The notes under the pieces were generated by a model. That model saw only the letters and a list, made by a program, of their open reading frames with translations, ran no database searches and was not told where the DNA came from. Positions 7,392-17,344 of a stretch of DNA of 64,000 nt are shown one piece after another. A program made the translations under genes and the position numbers. Each line of letters opens with the position of its first letter. Positions within the stretch are counted from its first letter, which is position 1. The stretch is from Oscillospiraceae bacterium (GTDB lineage: Bacteria; Bacillota; Clostridia; Oscillospirales; Ruminococcaceae), in assembly GCA_017399765.1 (NCBI GenBank), contig JAFQBH010000020.1:1-64000 (forward strand), in the 5' to 3' direction.

Positions 7392-10300
7392 ATGAAAAAA
7401 ATTATTGCGGTAATTTTATGTTTGGCTTTGCTTCTTCAGTTTTCTGTATGCTGTTTTGCGGCAGAAACCACAGAAGTTTTTTATGACAGCAAGACACACA
7501 TAAATCCGCTTTATTCCGATGTTATAGATGAAACTTTCATTGAAGAAAACATTGGTAACCATGCGCCGGTTCTTATGGCCGGACAGAGTCAGGAATATTG
7601 TGAAACCATTGAAGAAGCCGGCGCCGTTATGCGTGAACAGCTTTTAAACAGAGCACCGGTTATAACTGTTTATTTTGTTGCTGACGAATATGATGACATT
7701 TATTTTAACAATATTTTTAATGAAGCGGTAAAGCACACAGGCGAACCGACCGAGGGTGACTATCTTTTGTGGCAATACGGCGGTTGGGAAGGCGGTGTTT
7801 CATACCGTCCCGGCGATAAATATTATATGACTTTCAAATATAACATGGTATATTACACCACTGCCCAGCAGGAAGCAGAACTTGATGTTGCAATCGAAAG
7901 TCTGTTGGATTCTCTTGACCTTGACGGCAAGGACGATTATCAGAAAATATGCGCAATTTATGATTATATTTGTGACAACGTAACTTATGACTATGATAAT
8001 CTTCATAAAGATGAATACACTTTAAAATATTCTGCCTATGCGGCTCTTATCAACAAAACTTCTGTTTGCCAGGGTTATGCGAACCTTTTCTACCGTCTTG
8101 CCCTTGAGGAAGGTATTGACGCAAGGCTTATTTCGGGTTGGGGTGACGGCGGTGCCCACGGTTGGAATATCGTCCAGATGGGAGATTATTACTATAACCT
8201 TGACGCGACCTGGGACGCAGGCAGTGATCCTGAAGATTATGAGTATTTCCTCAGATGCGAGAAAAATTTCGGTGATCATGTAAGAGATTTCGACCATGAC
8301 AGCACTGCTTTCCATGCGGAATACCCCATGGGCACAAGCGATTACGTTTATGATCCGGATGATTTTACAGAGCCGGAAGATCCGATTCCGAGCTATCCTG
8401 AAAATAAAGATTTGAAACATTTTCCGACAATTGATTTGACTGATGAAGATACTTTCTTTGTTGATTCACGCGGAGCAAAGTTTTATATTTCTTTGTATTC
8501 TTTGGACTTTGATAAAGTTAGACTTTCAGGTTCCGAGGAACTTAGAAATATTATAATTACAAGTAACGGAAATGTAAGTGCAAAACTTGTTGATTATGAC
8601 CCGGAAACAATGGTGGATTATTTAGGTGACGACGAAGATAATAAATTTGTTACCTATAAAGTTTGGGACAGCGCCAAAAGAAAAGATGTTATAACAGGTG
8701 TTTCTTATTTTGAAGCAAAAGGAATTGCAAAGCAATCGGCAAATTATTCTGTTGTTCCGGAAAATGCTGTCAATATCGTTGAAATAACTGTTGGCGAAAA
8801 CTACAGCAGTGTGTGGAAAGAGGGCATGCTGAAAATATCTGCAACTATTAATGGCCAAGAATATGCAACGGCTTTGACCTTTATTTCCGACGTTGTGGTA
8901 TTTGAATATGAGGAAGTTAATTGGGCCGCCAAAAACGATGGAATCCTTATGGTTGGAGGAGACGGCTATTCCGATTATTTTGGTTGGTTTGACGAATATG
9001 TAATGGTCGAAGGCGCAACGGTTGTTTCCACCACCGCTTTCCGCGCAATTGAAGGCAAAAACCTTGAAATTTATGCCAATGAATTTATGGCTGTTGTTCT
9101 TAAGCAAATTGCCGCAGGTCAGCAGGGAGTAAACTTCTCAAATTATTTTAATGTTAATTTTGATGATAAGGACAATGACTTTGACTGGGATATGGATGAA
9201 GATCTTTTAGCACTTGAGTTTGGATTCTATGGTGACCAGATTATCAAAGGCGAATACGAAATCAGAACATTCCTTCCCTTGAGCTATGGCGAACTTCGCG
9301 ATATTTTCGGCCTCAGCATGGCAGATGTTGTAAGTTACTATCTTGTTGACAAGGATAATAATATTCTTAAACAGATCAAAGTTGATTACACTCTTGCAGA
9401 TACTGAAGAGATAGTTCAAATCGGACTTCGCGGAGAAAACGAACCTCTCGGCGAATACAAACTTGTTGTCGAAGTTCCTGCAATTGACGAAGAAATAATT
9501 GCTTCCGGTTATTGCGGCGGCGAAGGCGACGGAACAAACCTTGAATGGGTACTTTCCGAAGACGGAACCCTTACCATAAGCGGAACCGGTGCAATGGCTG
9601 ATTATTTCAACGAATGGTCCGAAGAAGCCCAGGATTATGTACTCAACAGACCTTGGGAAGCATATAAAGACCAGATCAAAAAGCTTGTTCTTGGCGAAGG
9701 AATCACCCGCATAGGTTCCTATTCTTTCTGCCAACTTTATAACGCCCAGTGCGAACTTGTTATTCCGAGCACCGTAAAAGTAATCGGCAATTCTGCATTC
9801 TGGGACAGCAATTTTGTCGGTGAACTTGTTCTTCCGGAAGGACTTAAAAAACTCGAAAGTTATGCCCTTATAAACAACGAATTCACCTATGTTTATATTC
9901 CTTCCACTCTTACTGAAATGGAATACAGAGTTTTCTGGAATCACTGGGATCTTGAAAGATTTGAAGTTTCTGAAAAGAATCCCGCTTTCTGTGACATTGA
10001 CGGTGTTATTTTCACCAAAGACAAAAAAGAACTTGTTTATTACCCCTGTGGAGATGCTGACGAATATTCCATTCCGGAAGGAACAGAAATTATAAGAGAA
10101 AATGCTTTTTCTGCTTTCTCTTTTATAGATCTTTATATTCCTGCAAGCGTAAAACTTATTGAACCAGCAGCTTTCAGATTTTTTGAGTTCAATCTTACCA
10201 TCGACGAAGACAATGAGTTTTATGGAATCGTTGACAATGCTCTTTATGGCAAATCCGAAAAGGAACTTATTGGATACCTTGGTGGCGCGAGAGAAAAATT

Positions 10301-11435
10301 TGTTGTTCCGGAAGGTACAAAAGTAATCTGTGAAGATGCTTTCCTTAATAAAAAAATCGGTCAGCTTGTTCTTCCGAAGAGTTTGGAAATAGTAGAAAAT
10401 TCTGCATTTGGTAATTTTAGCGGAGATATTTTTGTTGAAGGAAGAATAGAAAAGATTGAACCTTGGGCTTTCTGGAATGATTATGAAGATATTAACATCT
10501 TCTTCATGGCCGGCGCACCTTACGACATCGGAGAATATGCTTTCGATACAAACGGGATGGTAAATCTTTGTTATCTTAAAGGCACCGAAATCCTTTGGGA
10601 TTTTGATGAAAACGGCCTTTGGAACGGATACGATGTTTATCCATTTGAAATTACCGGCGGCCCGAAATTCGATTCCGAAAAATATGTTGCACAGGGCTTC
10701 TGCGGCGATGAATATCTTGGCATGAACCTTGTTTGGAATCTTGACAAAGAGGGAACCCTTACCATAAGCGGCGAAGGCGCAATGGCGGATTACAGACAGA
10801 TTTTTGTAAACGAAGGAATGTATTCTTCCGCTCCCTGGGGACTTCTTGTTGACGATATCAAGGCAATCGTTATAGAGGAAGGCGTTACCCACATCGGCGA
10901 TTCCGCATTCTATGGCTGGACCGCTGTAAAAGATGTTACGATTCCTGCAAGCGTTGAAAGCATAGGAAATATTGGTTTCTTCGGAAAAAGCGGAAATTTC
11001 TATGTTGAAGGCCAGCTTGAATTTGTCGAAACAGTTGCTTTCGGCTCTATGAATAAAATGACCAATGTCTATTTTATGGGCGGAGCACCGGTTGAATGTG
11101 AAGAGGGCGCGTTCGGTGAAGGAAACAACATTTCAAACATTTATTACATTGACGATGGCAGTTGGGAATTTGACGCAAACGGTCTTTGGAACGGATACAA
11201 AGTAAACAGATTGAGCGAAAGCGGATTTGTTTACGGTGATATCAACAAAGACGGAAAAGTTGACGTAAGAGATGTTTACATGGCAAGAATTTTTGCGGCG
11301 AAACTTACTGTTCCGACCGCGGAAGAACTTGAACTCGGCGACGTTGACGGAAACGGAAGAATCAACGTAATCGACGCAAACCTTATAAGAAAATTTGCGC
11401 TTCAGAAAATAAACAGATTTCCAATTGAAGCATAA
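7392..11435 (+). CDS. Secreted transglutaminase-like / leucine-rich-repeat protein with C-terminal dockerin
   Basis: 1347 residues with a signal peptide (1-24, ending CCFAA). A transglutaminase-like papain-fold domain spans about 100-285 with the triad Cys226 (SVCQGYANLF), His256 (GGAHGWNI) and Asp271 (YYNLDATW). Residues about 330-700 are beta-rich and unassigned. Two blocks then start with the cap SGYCGG..NLEWVLSEDGTLTISG (about 705) and GFCGDE..NLVWNL (about 1097), each followed by BspA-type leucine-rich repeats and a D-x-NGLWNGY closing motif. Residues 1280-1347 are a dockerin with loops DINKDGKVDVRD and DVDGNGRINVID. Transglutaminase-like domains of this kind are usually cysteine proteases or amide-bond-forming enzymes; which applies here is unknown. 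It is a paralogue of the protein at 17345. Confidence 0.85.
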   Translation: MKKIIAVILCLALLLQFSVCCFAAETTEVFYDSKTHINPLYSDVIDETFIEENIGNHAPVLMAGQSQEYCETIEEAGAVMREQLLNRAPVITVYFVADEYDDIYFNNIFNEAVKHTGEPTEGDYLLWQYGGWEGGVSYRPGDKYYMTFKYNMVYYTTAQQEAELDVAIESLLDSLDLDGKDDYQKICAIYDYICDNVTYDYDNLHKDEYTLKYSAYAALINKTSVCQGYANLFYRLALEEGIDARLISGWGDGGAHGWNIVQMGDYYYNLDATWDAGSDPEDYEYFLRCEKNFGDHVRDFDHDSTAFHAEYPMGTSDYVYDPDDFTEPEDPIPSYPENKDLKHFPTIDLTDEDTFFVDSRGAKFYISLYSLDFDKVRLSGSEELRNIIITSNGNVSAKLVDYDPETMVDYLGDDEDNKFVTYKVWDSAKRKDVITGVSYFEAKGIAKQSANYSVVPENAVNIVEITVGENYSSVWKEGMLKISATINGQEYATALTFISDVVVFEYEEVNWAAKNDGILMVGGDGYSDYFGWFDEYVMVEGATVVSTTAFRAIEGKNLEIYANEFMAVVLKQIAAGQQGVNFSNYFNVNFDDKDNDFDWDMDEDLLALEFGFYGDQIIKGEYEIRTFLPLSYGELRDIFGLSMADVVSYYLVDKDNNILKQIKVDYTLADTEEIVQIGLRGENEPLGEYKLVVEVPAIDEEIIASGYCGGEGDGTNLEWVLSEDGTLTISGTGAMADYFNEWSEEAQDYVLNRPWEAYKDQIKKLVLGEGITRIGSYSFCQLYNAQCELVIPSTVKVIGNSAFWDSNFVGELVLPEGLKKLESYALINNEFTYVYIPSTLTEMEYRVFWNHWDLERFEVSEKNPAFCDIDGVIFTKDKKELVYYPCGDADEYSIPEGTEIIRENAFSAFSFIDLYIPASVKLIEPAAFRFFEFNLTIDEDNEFYGIVDNALYGKSEKELIGYLGGAREKFVVPEGTKVICEDAFLNKKIGQLVLPKSLEIVENSAFGNFSGDIFVEGRIEKIEPWAFWNDYEDINIFFMAGAPYDIGEYAFDTNGMVNLCYLKGTEILWDFDENGLWNGYDVYPFEITGGPKFDSEKYVAQGFCGDEYLGMNLVWNLDKEGTLTISGEGAMADYRQIFVNEGMYSSAPWGLLVDDIKAIVIEEGVTHIGDSAFYGWTAVKDVTIPASVESIGNIGFFGKSGNFYVEGQLEFVETVAFGSMNKMTNVYFMGGAPVECEEGAFGEGNNISNIYYIDDGSWEFDANGLWNGYKVNRLSESGFVYGDINKDGKVDVRDVYMARIFAAKLTVPTAEELELGDVDGNGRINVIDANLIRKFALQKINRFPIEA

Positions 11436-11446
11436 TTAAAAAACTG

Positions 11447-11480
11447 AAAGCACCGCGGCAAAAGCCGCGGTGCTTTTTTT
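11447..11480 (+). terminator. Terminator after the 7392 gene
   Basis: AAAGCACCGCGGC, AAAA loop and GCCGCGGTGCTTT form a perfect 13-bp stem with a T run. The same stem sequence recurs, slightly decayed, at 17246. Confidence 0.92.
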
Positions 11481-11510
11481 ATGTTTATAACATCTTTTTG
11501 GTGTTATAAA

Positions 11511-11557
11511 TTGACTAAAGCAAATTTTGGGTATATTATTAATATGTATAAATATGT
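11511..11557 (+). promoter_or_regulatory. Promoter with shared post -10 element, unit 2 of the cohesin locus
   Basis: TTGACT (11511-11516), a 17-base spacer and TATTAT (11534-11539) are followed by TAATATGTATAAATATGT (11540-11557). This repeats the AATATGT-rich element found after the -10 boxes at 1893 and 17303. Confidence 0.75.
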
Positions 11558-11573
11558 AACCGGAGGCTTTGAT

Positions 11574-14500
11574 ATGAAAAGAATCGTATCCTTGTTTTTG
11601 AGTTTTATTATGGTGGCAACGCTTTTGCCGCTTAACGCTTTGGCAATTGAACTTGACGAAGTGGTTGTGGAAGAACCGGTGGAAGAAATTACCGAACCGG
11701 TTTATTATGAAGAAGATTTTGCCGAGCAGGAAGCTGAAAAGCTTGGCGGAAGATATAGCCAGACTTTTGAAGATTGGTGGAAAACCCAGGATAAAATTCC
11801 GGCAGACAGAATCAGCTTTGCATATGACGAAGTCTTTGATGAAACCGGCGCAGTTGAAGTCAGATACGACGAAGCATCCGGCTGCGCAATTGTAAGGGTA
11901 AAATCCGCCGACGAAGAAAGCTGGAAGAAAATCGTTGCAGCAGCAGGCACAGTCCCTTATAACTGGATAAGCTGCGATATTGACATGCCGGAAGGTGCAA
12001 CAGGTGGTTTCCAGCAAAACACAAACGGTCAGGATTGGATACTTGGTTTCGAAAGCAGATTTCCCACAGTGGATTCTTTTGAATGGATCAATACCGGCGG
12101 CAACAGAAGAGGCATTGAATTCAGCGAAAATACTGTAACAAGTTCCGGCGCGGTTGCAATTTCTTTTATAACACATTATAACGACCATTATACCTGCCTT
12201 GCCTATGATACCCCTAATGGAGTGGTATATGATTATTTAAGAATCAAGGTATATATCGACTGTGATGAATCCGGAATTCTTCTTCCGGAAGGAACTGTTG
12301 AAAGCGCTTCTGCAGTTGATGAATCCAGAATCATTCCGGATACTCAAAACGGAGCTGTTACTGCATACAAAAACGGCGAACTGGATTATATGCCCGTTTC
12401 CGGACGCATTACATATACCTATACCGGAAGCGAAACAACAATCGAAGAAGCCAGAAACGAAATTTATAATAATTCCCGTTATATCAGAACAACTGTAACT
12501 GCACCTTCGGGCTATGTCCTTAAAGGAACAGGAGAAACAGAAGCTATTATTGAAACTTATTCTTACAGCAGCGGTAGCGAATATACTATAAACTGGGTAA
12601 GTGCTTCCGGAAACGGAAAACAGATTAAAGAAACTCTTCTTGTTGAAATCGATTACGGTATTACCACAATGGACGAACAGGGCCTTACCCCCGTTCCGTT
12701 ATCAAGACTTATTTTCGACACCGAAAACGTTGATATTCTCGCAAAACACGGAATAAACGTTACTTATGACGAAACACACGGTCATTTTGAACTTACTTTC
12801 GATAAAGATGCGGACCTTGCCGCCGCCCTTGCCGAAGGAGCAAACATCACCGAAGTATTCGAAGTGGAAATTGTTCCCCCGAAAAATGCTGTCGAATGTG
12901 GTGACAACAACTCTTCCCGTGGTGACAAATATGGTTGGATTATTTCAACCAATGACAGAACATGGGAAGAATATTGGAGATACAGCACAAATTACGGCGT
13001 ATATTTTAACGGCGACAGGGGACTTAATGCCTATAATTTCGGAAATAAAACTCTTTATTCTTTGGCATACGAAGGCTTCTTTGATGTAATGACCATGTGG
13101 TGGTACGATGCAAACGGAAACCTTATCGGAAAAGAGTATCTCCGCGTTGACATTGAACCTTATTCCACTGTTATAGAAAAAGAAGACAGAATTGAATGGA
13201 ATATCAGCGAAGATGGCATTCTTACCATAAGCGGCGAAGGAGCAATTCCGGATTACGAAATGGTTTATGACGAGTACGGAAATGGGGTTACTTCCGCCCC
13301 TTGGGGAGAATATAAAGACCAGATAACCGCTCTTGTAATAGAAGAAGGCATAACCAAAATAGGGGCAAATGCCTTTAACGATTTCAGAAACCTTACAGGA
13401 AACCTTGTAATTCCAAGCACTGTAACAAGCATTGGCGGAAATGCTTTCCGCAATTGCCGTAATTTTACCGGTGACCTTGTTATTCCTGAAGGTGTAAAAA
13501 GTATTGGCAATCATGCCTTCCTTAATTGTTTCAACCTTGGCGGAAAACTTGTTCTTCCAAATAGTCTTACAAAAATCGGAGCTATAGCTTTCGGCAACTG
13601 TTTTGGATTTGAAGAGGTTGAAGTCGCAAGTGGAAACCAGTATTTTGCTTCCATTGATGATGCACTTTATACCAAAGACGGTAAAACCTTGCTTTATTAT
13701 CCTGGACAGAAAACCGGAGCCTACAGCATTAACCCCGGAACGGAAACCATTGGCAGAATGGCGTTTTACCACGCAAATGTTGATTCTGTAACTCTTCCGG
13801 AAAGCGTCAAAGTAATTGAAGAAAAAGCATTTGCACATTTTGACGGTAAGGTAACTGTAAAAGGAAAGCTTGATACCATTGAAGGCGGAGCTTTCGGCGA
13901 ATATGGCGACATTATTTCCGTTTATTTCATGGGCGGAGCACCTGAATATGTTTCTCCGGCAGATGATTATCCTTCTTTCACTGCTGACAGCGAATGTGAA
14001 ATAACACTTTATTACGTCGATGACGGCAGCTGGGAATTTGATGCAAACGGCCTTTGGAACGGTTATGAACTGACCGAGATCAAAGTGATCGATTCCGGTT
14101 ATTGCGGCGCTAAAGGTGAAGAGGAAAATCTCAGCTGGATGATCACCGATGACGGAACCCTTACCATAAGCGGCGAGGGAGCTATCAAAGATTATACTGT
14201 GGCGGCCAATACACCTTGGCGTGAATATGCAGACATTGTAACAACTCTTGTTCTTGAAGAAGGTATAACCGAAATCGGAAGCAATGCTTTCAGAGAAATG
14301 GTAAACCTTGAAGGAACTCTTAACCTTCCGGAAGGACTTACCAGGATCGGTCATTTTGCTTTCAGAGGATGTTCCAAACTCGGCGGAGAACTTGTTCTTC
14401 CTTCAACTCTTAAAACCGTTGAACAAGCTGCTTTTGAGCACGGCGGATACTATACCGGAACCCTTGTTATTCCGGAAGGAATGGAAAATATAGGTAGATC

Positions 14501-17213
14501 GGCTTTCCGCGATGCCGGTTATACAGAAGTTATAATCCCCGCAAGTGTAAACAATATTGACGGTGTTCCCTTTATTTTTAATCAAAATCTTGAAGTCATA
14601 ACTGTTGATGAAAATAACCCTTATTACTGCAGTGTAAACGGTGTTCTTTATAACAAAGACAAAACCGAACTTATCGAATTCCCGCAGTCAATCACAGGAA
14701 AATATACCGTTTTGGAATCTGTTGTTACAATCAGAGCTAACGCTTTCTGCAGAACCGAACTGGATGAGATAATTGTTCCTGCAAACGTTAAAAACATTGA
14801 AGGTTTCGGTTTTGGAATTGATGATATAAAAATTGTTTTCAACGGCGCTCCGGAAACTTTCGGAAACGATGTTTTGGCATATGGCAGCGGCAGCATTTAT
14901 TTCATGGGTGGCGCACCGAAAAATGTTGTTCCCGCAACCGACAGTTATCCTTCGTTCAGTGAAGATGTTGCTCTTTATTACGTCGATGACGGCAGCTGGG
15001 AATTTGACGAAAACGGTCTTTGGAACGGTTACAGCCTTGAGGAAATGATTGTTTATGAACAAAAACTTCCTACCGGCGCATATATTGCGAAAGGTTATTG
15101 CGGCGATGAACTCAATGGCGGCAAAAACCTTGTTTGGTTCATAAATTACAGCGGAACCCTTACCATAAGAGGTAAAGGAAATATGGCGGATTTTGAGCAG
15201 GTCGAAGACGGTAACGGCGTTTGGAAATCAACTGCGCCATGGGTCGAATATGCAGATAAAATCAAAGCAATTACAATTGAAAAAGGAATAACCTCCATAG
15301 GAAGCTATGCTTTCTATGAACTTACAAATGTTGGCGGCAACTGCATTATTCCGGAAGGCGTTACCGTAATAAAAACAAACGCTTTCAACAGAACTCCTTT
15401 TAACGGAACCCTTACTCTTCCTTCGACTCTCAGAACTATTGGAGTGGGAGCATTTTATGAATGCACCGGAATCAAGGGTGCTCTTGTAATTCCCGAAGGC
15501 GTAAGAATTGTTAAACAAATGGCGTTCAGGAATCTTGCGGTAACTTCTATCAGTATTCCTTCTACGGTGGAAAATATTGAATCGCCTGCATTCTTCTATT
15601 GCGAAAATCTTGCAAGCTATTCCGTTGCAAGCGGCAACGAAAATTACTGCAGTGAAGACGGCATTCTTTTCAGCAAAGACAAAACGGTTCTTATCGGCTA
15701 TCCTTCCGCAAGAACCGGAACCTATACCGTACCGGAAACCGTTACCAAACTTGCAACAAACTGCTTCTCCACCACAGACCTCAGCAAAGTTATCATTCCT
15801 GAAAATGTTAAAACTGTAGGTTCAAGCATATTCCAGAAAGGTAAAGCGGAAGTTGTTTTTGAAGGAGCACCGGAAACCATCGAAGGAAACATTTTCTACG
15901 GTGTTGACGGAAAAGTTTATTTCCTTGGCGGTGCACCGAAAGAAGTTGTTCCTGCAAATTACGAGAACCCTTCTTTCAACGAAAACGTAACTATTTATTA
16001 CGTCGATGACGGCAGCTGGGAACTTGACAGAGGCGGACGTTGGAACGGTTATAAAGTCAATGCTCAGTATGGATTTGGCGACGTTAACGGCGACTTTGAA
16101 GTTAACGTTAAAGACGTTTATTACGCAAGACTTTTTGCGGCAAAACTTTTTGCTCCCACCGAGCTTGAATTTGTTTCCGCAGATGTCAACGGTGACGGAA
16201 AAATCAACGTAATCGACGCAAACCTTATCAGAAAATATGTGCTGAAAATCATAGACAAGTTCCCGGTCGAAGTTTCTGAAAGTGGAACATACACTCTTGG
16301 AATGGGAATTGCACCTATTATCTCAACATCTGACGGAAGGGCACAAGCCGACGTAACTGCAGCTGTTGTTGTTCTTGATGATGAGGGAAAAATTGTTTCT
16401 GCGCAGCTTGACACTGTTCAGACAAGAATAAACTTTCCCGGCGGAGTGCTTCAGAATTTAAATGATGTCGATCTCCGTTCAAAATATCAAAAGAAAGACG
16501 ATTTTGGAATGATTGTTGCTTCGCCCCTGGGAAAAGAATGGTTTGAGCAGGCGGATGCTTTTGAAAAGGCAATTGTCGGTATGACCGCAGAAGATATAGA
16601 AAATATTCCGCTTGTCAATAATAACGGGCATATGGTTGCCGATGATGAAACTATTTATGCGGGCTGCACCATAGATATAACTTCTTTTCAGGAAGCAATA
16701 ATAAAAGCTTGCAACGATGAATATGCTAAAGAGTTTAGCGCTTCGGATCTCAGCCTTGGAATTGGTAATTTTACAACTCTTGAAGGCACAACGGAGGCAA
16801 CTTCTTACAGCGAAGGAATTGCATCTTTCAATACCGTTTTTACCGGTGCTGTTTATGATTCTGAAGATAAGATTCTTGCATGCCTTATTGATAACAGCTG
16901 GCTGAAAGTCGGTTTTGATACTGAAGGCGCAATTACATCTGTTCCGACAGATTTTAGAACCAGAAAAGAAATGAAAGACGATTTCGGAATGATTGTTGCT
17001 TCTCCCATTGGAAAAGAATGGTATGAACAGATGACCGCATTTGAAAATGCTATTGTCGGAATGACCGCGAAGGAAGTTTCTGAAATAAAAACGATAAATA
17101 AAAATAATCATATGGTTGCAGAAGATGAAACCATTTATGCTGTTTGTACTATAAGTATTCCTGCCTTCCAGATAGGCATTGTGGAATCACGCGAAAACTT
17201 AAAATTTATTTAA
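11574..17213 (+). CDS. Giant secreted leucine-rich-repeat protein with internal dockerin and duplicated C-terminal domain
   Basis: 1879 residues from the ATG at 11574, which has GGAGG seven bases upstream; the longer in-frame start at 11481 lies upstream of the promoter and is rejected. Residues 1-24 are a signal peptide. Residues about 25-535 are not recognised. Three blocks of BspA-type leucine-rich repeats (about 540-830, 839-1160, 1169-1495) each begin with a DGxLTISGEG cap and end with YYVDDGSWEFD-x-NGLWNGY. A dockerin sits at 1500-1567 (loops DVNGDFEVNVKD and DVNGDGKINVID). It is not terminal: two tandem units of about 160 residues follow, each with DFGMIVASPxGKEW and ETIYAxCTI. Their function is unknown to me. 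The protein probably docks to one of the cohesin proteins upstream. Confidence 0.85.
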   Translation: MKRIVSLFLSFIMVATLLPLNALAIELDEVVVEEPVEEITEPVYYEEDFAEQEAEKLGGRYSQTFEDWWKTQDKIPADRISFAYDEVFDETGAVEVRYDEASGCAIVRVKSADEESWKKIVAAAGTVPYNWISCDIDMPEGATGGFQQNTNGQDWILGFESRFPTVDSFEWINTGGNRRGIEFSENTVTSSGAVAISFITHYNDHYTCLAYDTPNGVVYDYLRIKVYIDCDESGILLPEGTVESASAVDESRIIPDTQNGAVTAYKNGELDYMPVSGRITYTYTGSETTIEEARNEIYNNSRYIRTTVTAPSGYVLKGTGETEAIIETYSYSSGSEYTINWVSASGNGKQIKETLLVEIDYGITTMDEQGLTPVPLSRLIFDTENVDILAKHGINVTYDETHGHFELTFDKDADLAAALAEGANITEVFEVEIVPPKNAVECGDNNSSRGDKYGWIISTNDRTWEEYWRYSTNYGVYFNGDRGLNAYNFGNKTLYSLAYEGFFDVMTMWWYDANGNLIGKEYLRVDIEPYSTVIEKEDRIEWNISEDGILTISGEGAIPDYEMVYDEYGNGVTSAPWGEYKDQITALVIEEGITKIGANAFNDFRNLTGNLVIPSTVTSIGGNAFRNCRNFTGDLVIPEGVKSIGNHAFLNCFNLGGKLVLPNSLTKIGAIAFGNCFGFEEVEVASGNQYFASIDDALYTKDGKTLLYYPGQKTGAYSINPGTETIGRMAFYHANVDSVTLPESVKVIEEKAFAHFDGKVTVKGKLDTIEGGAFGEYGDIISVYFMGGAPEYVSPADDYPSFTADSECEITLYYVDDGSWEFDANGLWNGYELTEIKVIDSGYCGAKGEEENLSWMITDDGTLTISGEGAIKDYTVAANTPWREYADIVTTLVLEEGITEIGSNAFREMVNLEGTLNLPEGLTRIGHFAFRGCSKLGGELVLPSTLKTVEQAAFEHGGYYTGTLVIPEGMENIGRSAFRDAGYTEVIIPASVNNIDGVPFIFNQNLEVITVDENNPYYCSVNGVLYNKDKTELIEFPQSITGKYTVLESVVTIRANAFCRTELDEIIVPANVKNIEGFGFGIDDIKIVFNGAPETFGNDVLAYGSGSIYFMGGAPKNVVPATDSYPSFSEDVALYYVDDGSWEFDENGLWNGYSLEEMIVYEQKLPTGAYIAKGYCGDELNGGKNLVWFINYSGTLTIRGKGNMADFEQVEDGNGVWKSTAPWVEYADKIKAITIEKGITSIGSYAFYELTNVGGNCIIPEGVTVIKTNAFNRTPFNGTLTLPSTLRTIGVGAFYECTGIKGALVIPEGVRIVKQMAFRNLAVTSISIPSTVENIESPAFFYCENLASYSVASGNENYCSEDGILFSKDKTVLIGYPSARTGTYTVPETVTKLATNCFSTTDLSKVIIPENVKTVGSSIFQKGKAEVVFEGAPETIEGNIFYGVDGKVYFLGGAPKEVVPANYENPSFNENVTIYYVDDGSWELDRGGRWNGYKVNAQYGFGDVNGDFEVNVKDVYYARLFAAKLFAPTELEFVSADVNGDGKINVIDANLIRKYVLKIIDKFPVEVSESGTYTLGMGIAPIISTSDGRAQADVTAAVVVLDDEGKIVSAQLDTVQTRINFPGGVLQNLNDVDLRSKYQKKDDFGMIVASPLGKEWFEQADAFEKAIVGMTAEDIENIPLVNNNGHMVADDETIYAGCTIDITSFQEAIIKACNDEYAKEFSASDLSLGIGNFTTLEGTTEATSYSEGIASFNTVFTGAVYDSEDKILACLIDNSWLKVGFDTEGAITSVPTDFRTRKEMKDDFGMIVASPIGKEWYEQMTAFENAIVGMTAKEVSEIKTINKNNHMVAEDETIYAVCTISIPAFQIGIVESRENLKFI

Positions 17214-17245
17214 GTATGCATGAATTGTAAAATTTGTGATAATAA

Positions 17246-17277
17246 AAAGCACCGCGGCTTTGCCGAGGTGCTTTTTT
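17246..17277 (+). terminator. Terminator after the giant LRR gene
   Basis: GCACCGCGGC, TTT loop and GCCGAGGTGC form a stem with one G-A mismatch and a TTTTTT tail. It resembles the terminator at 11447. Confidence 0.85.
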
Positions 17278-17279
17278 GA

Positions 17280-17328
17280 TTGACTAATGCAAGATTAGAG
17301 AGTATGATAATAATGTATTATAATATGT
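17280..17328 (+). promoter_or_regulatory. Promoter with shared post -10 element, unit 3 of the cohesin locus
   Basis: TTGACT (17280-17285), a 17-base spacer and TATGAT (17303-17308) are followed directly by AATAATGTATTATAATATGT (17309-17328), which differs at one position from the 20 bases at 1899-1918 and is in the same place relative to the -10 box. Confidence 0.8.
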
Positions 17329-17344
17329 TTTAGGGGGCGAAGAA

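Noticed and set aside
9207..10892. A 561-codon minus-strand frame opposite the 7392 gene (and similar ones at 12945-14354 and 51496-53454)
   Set aside because: They lie wholly inside well-supported plus-strand genes, are low in complexity and lack start signals. They are shadows of codon bias.
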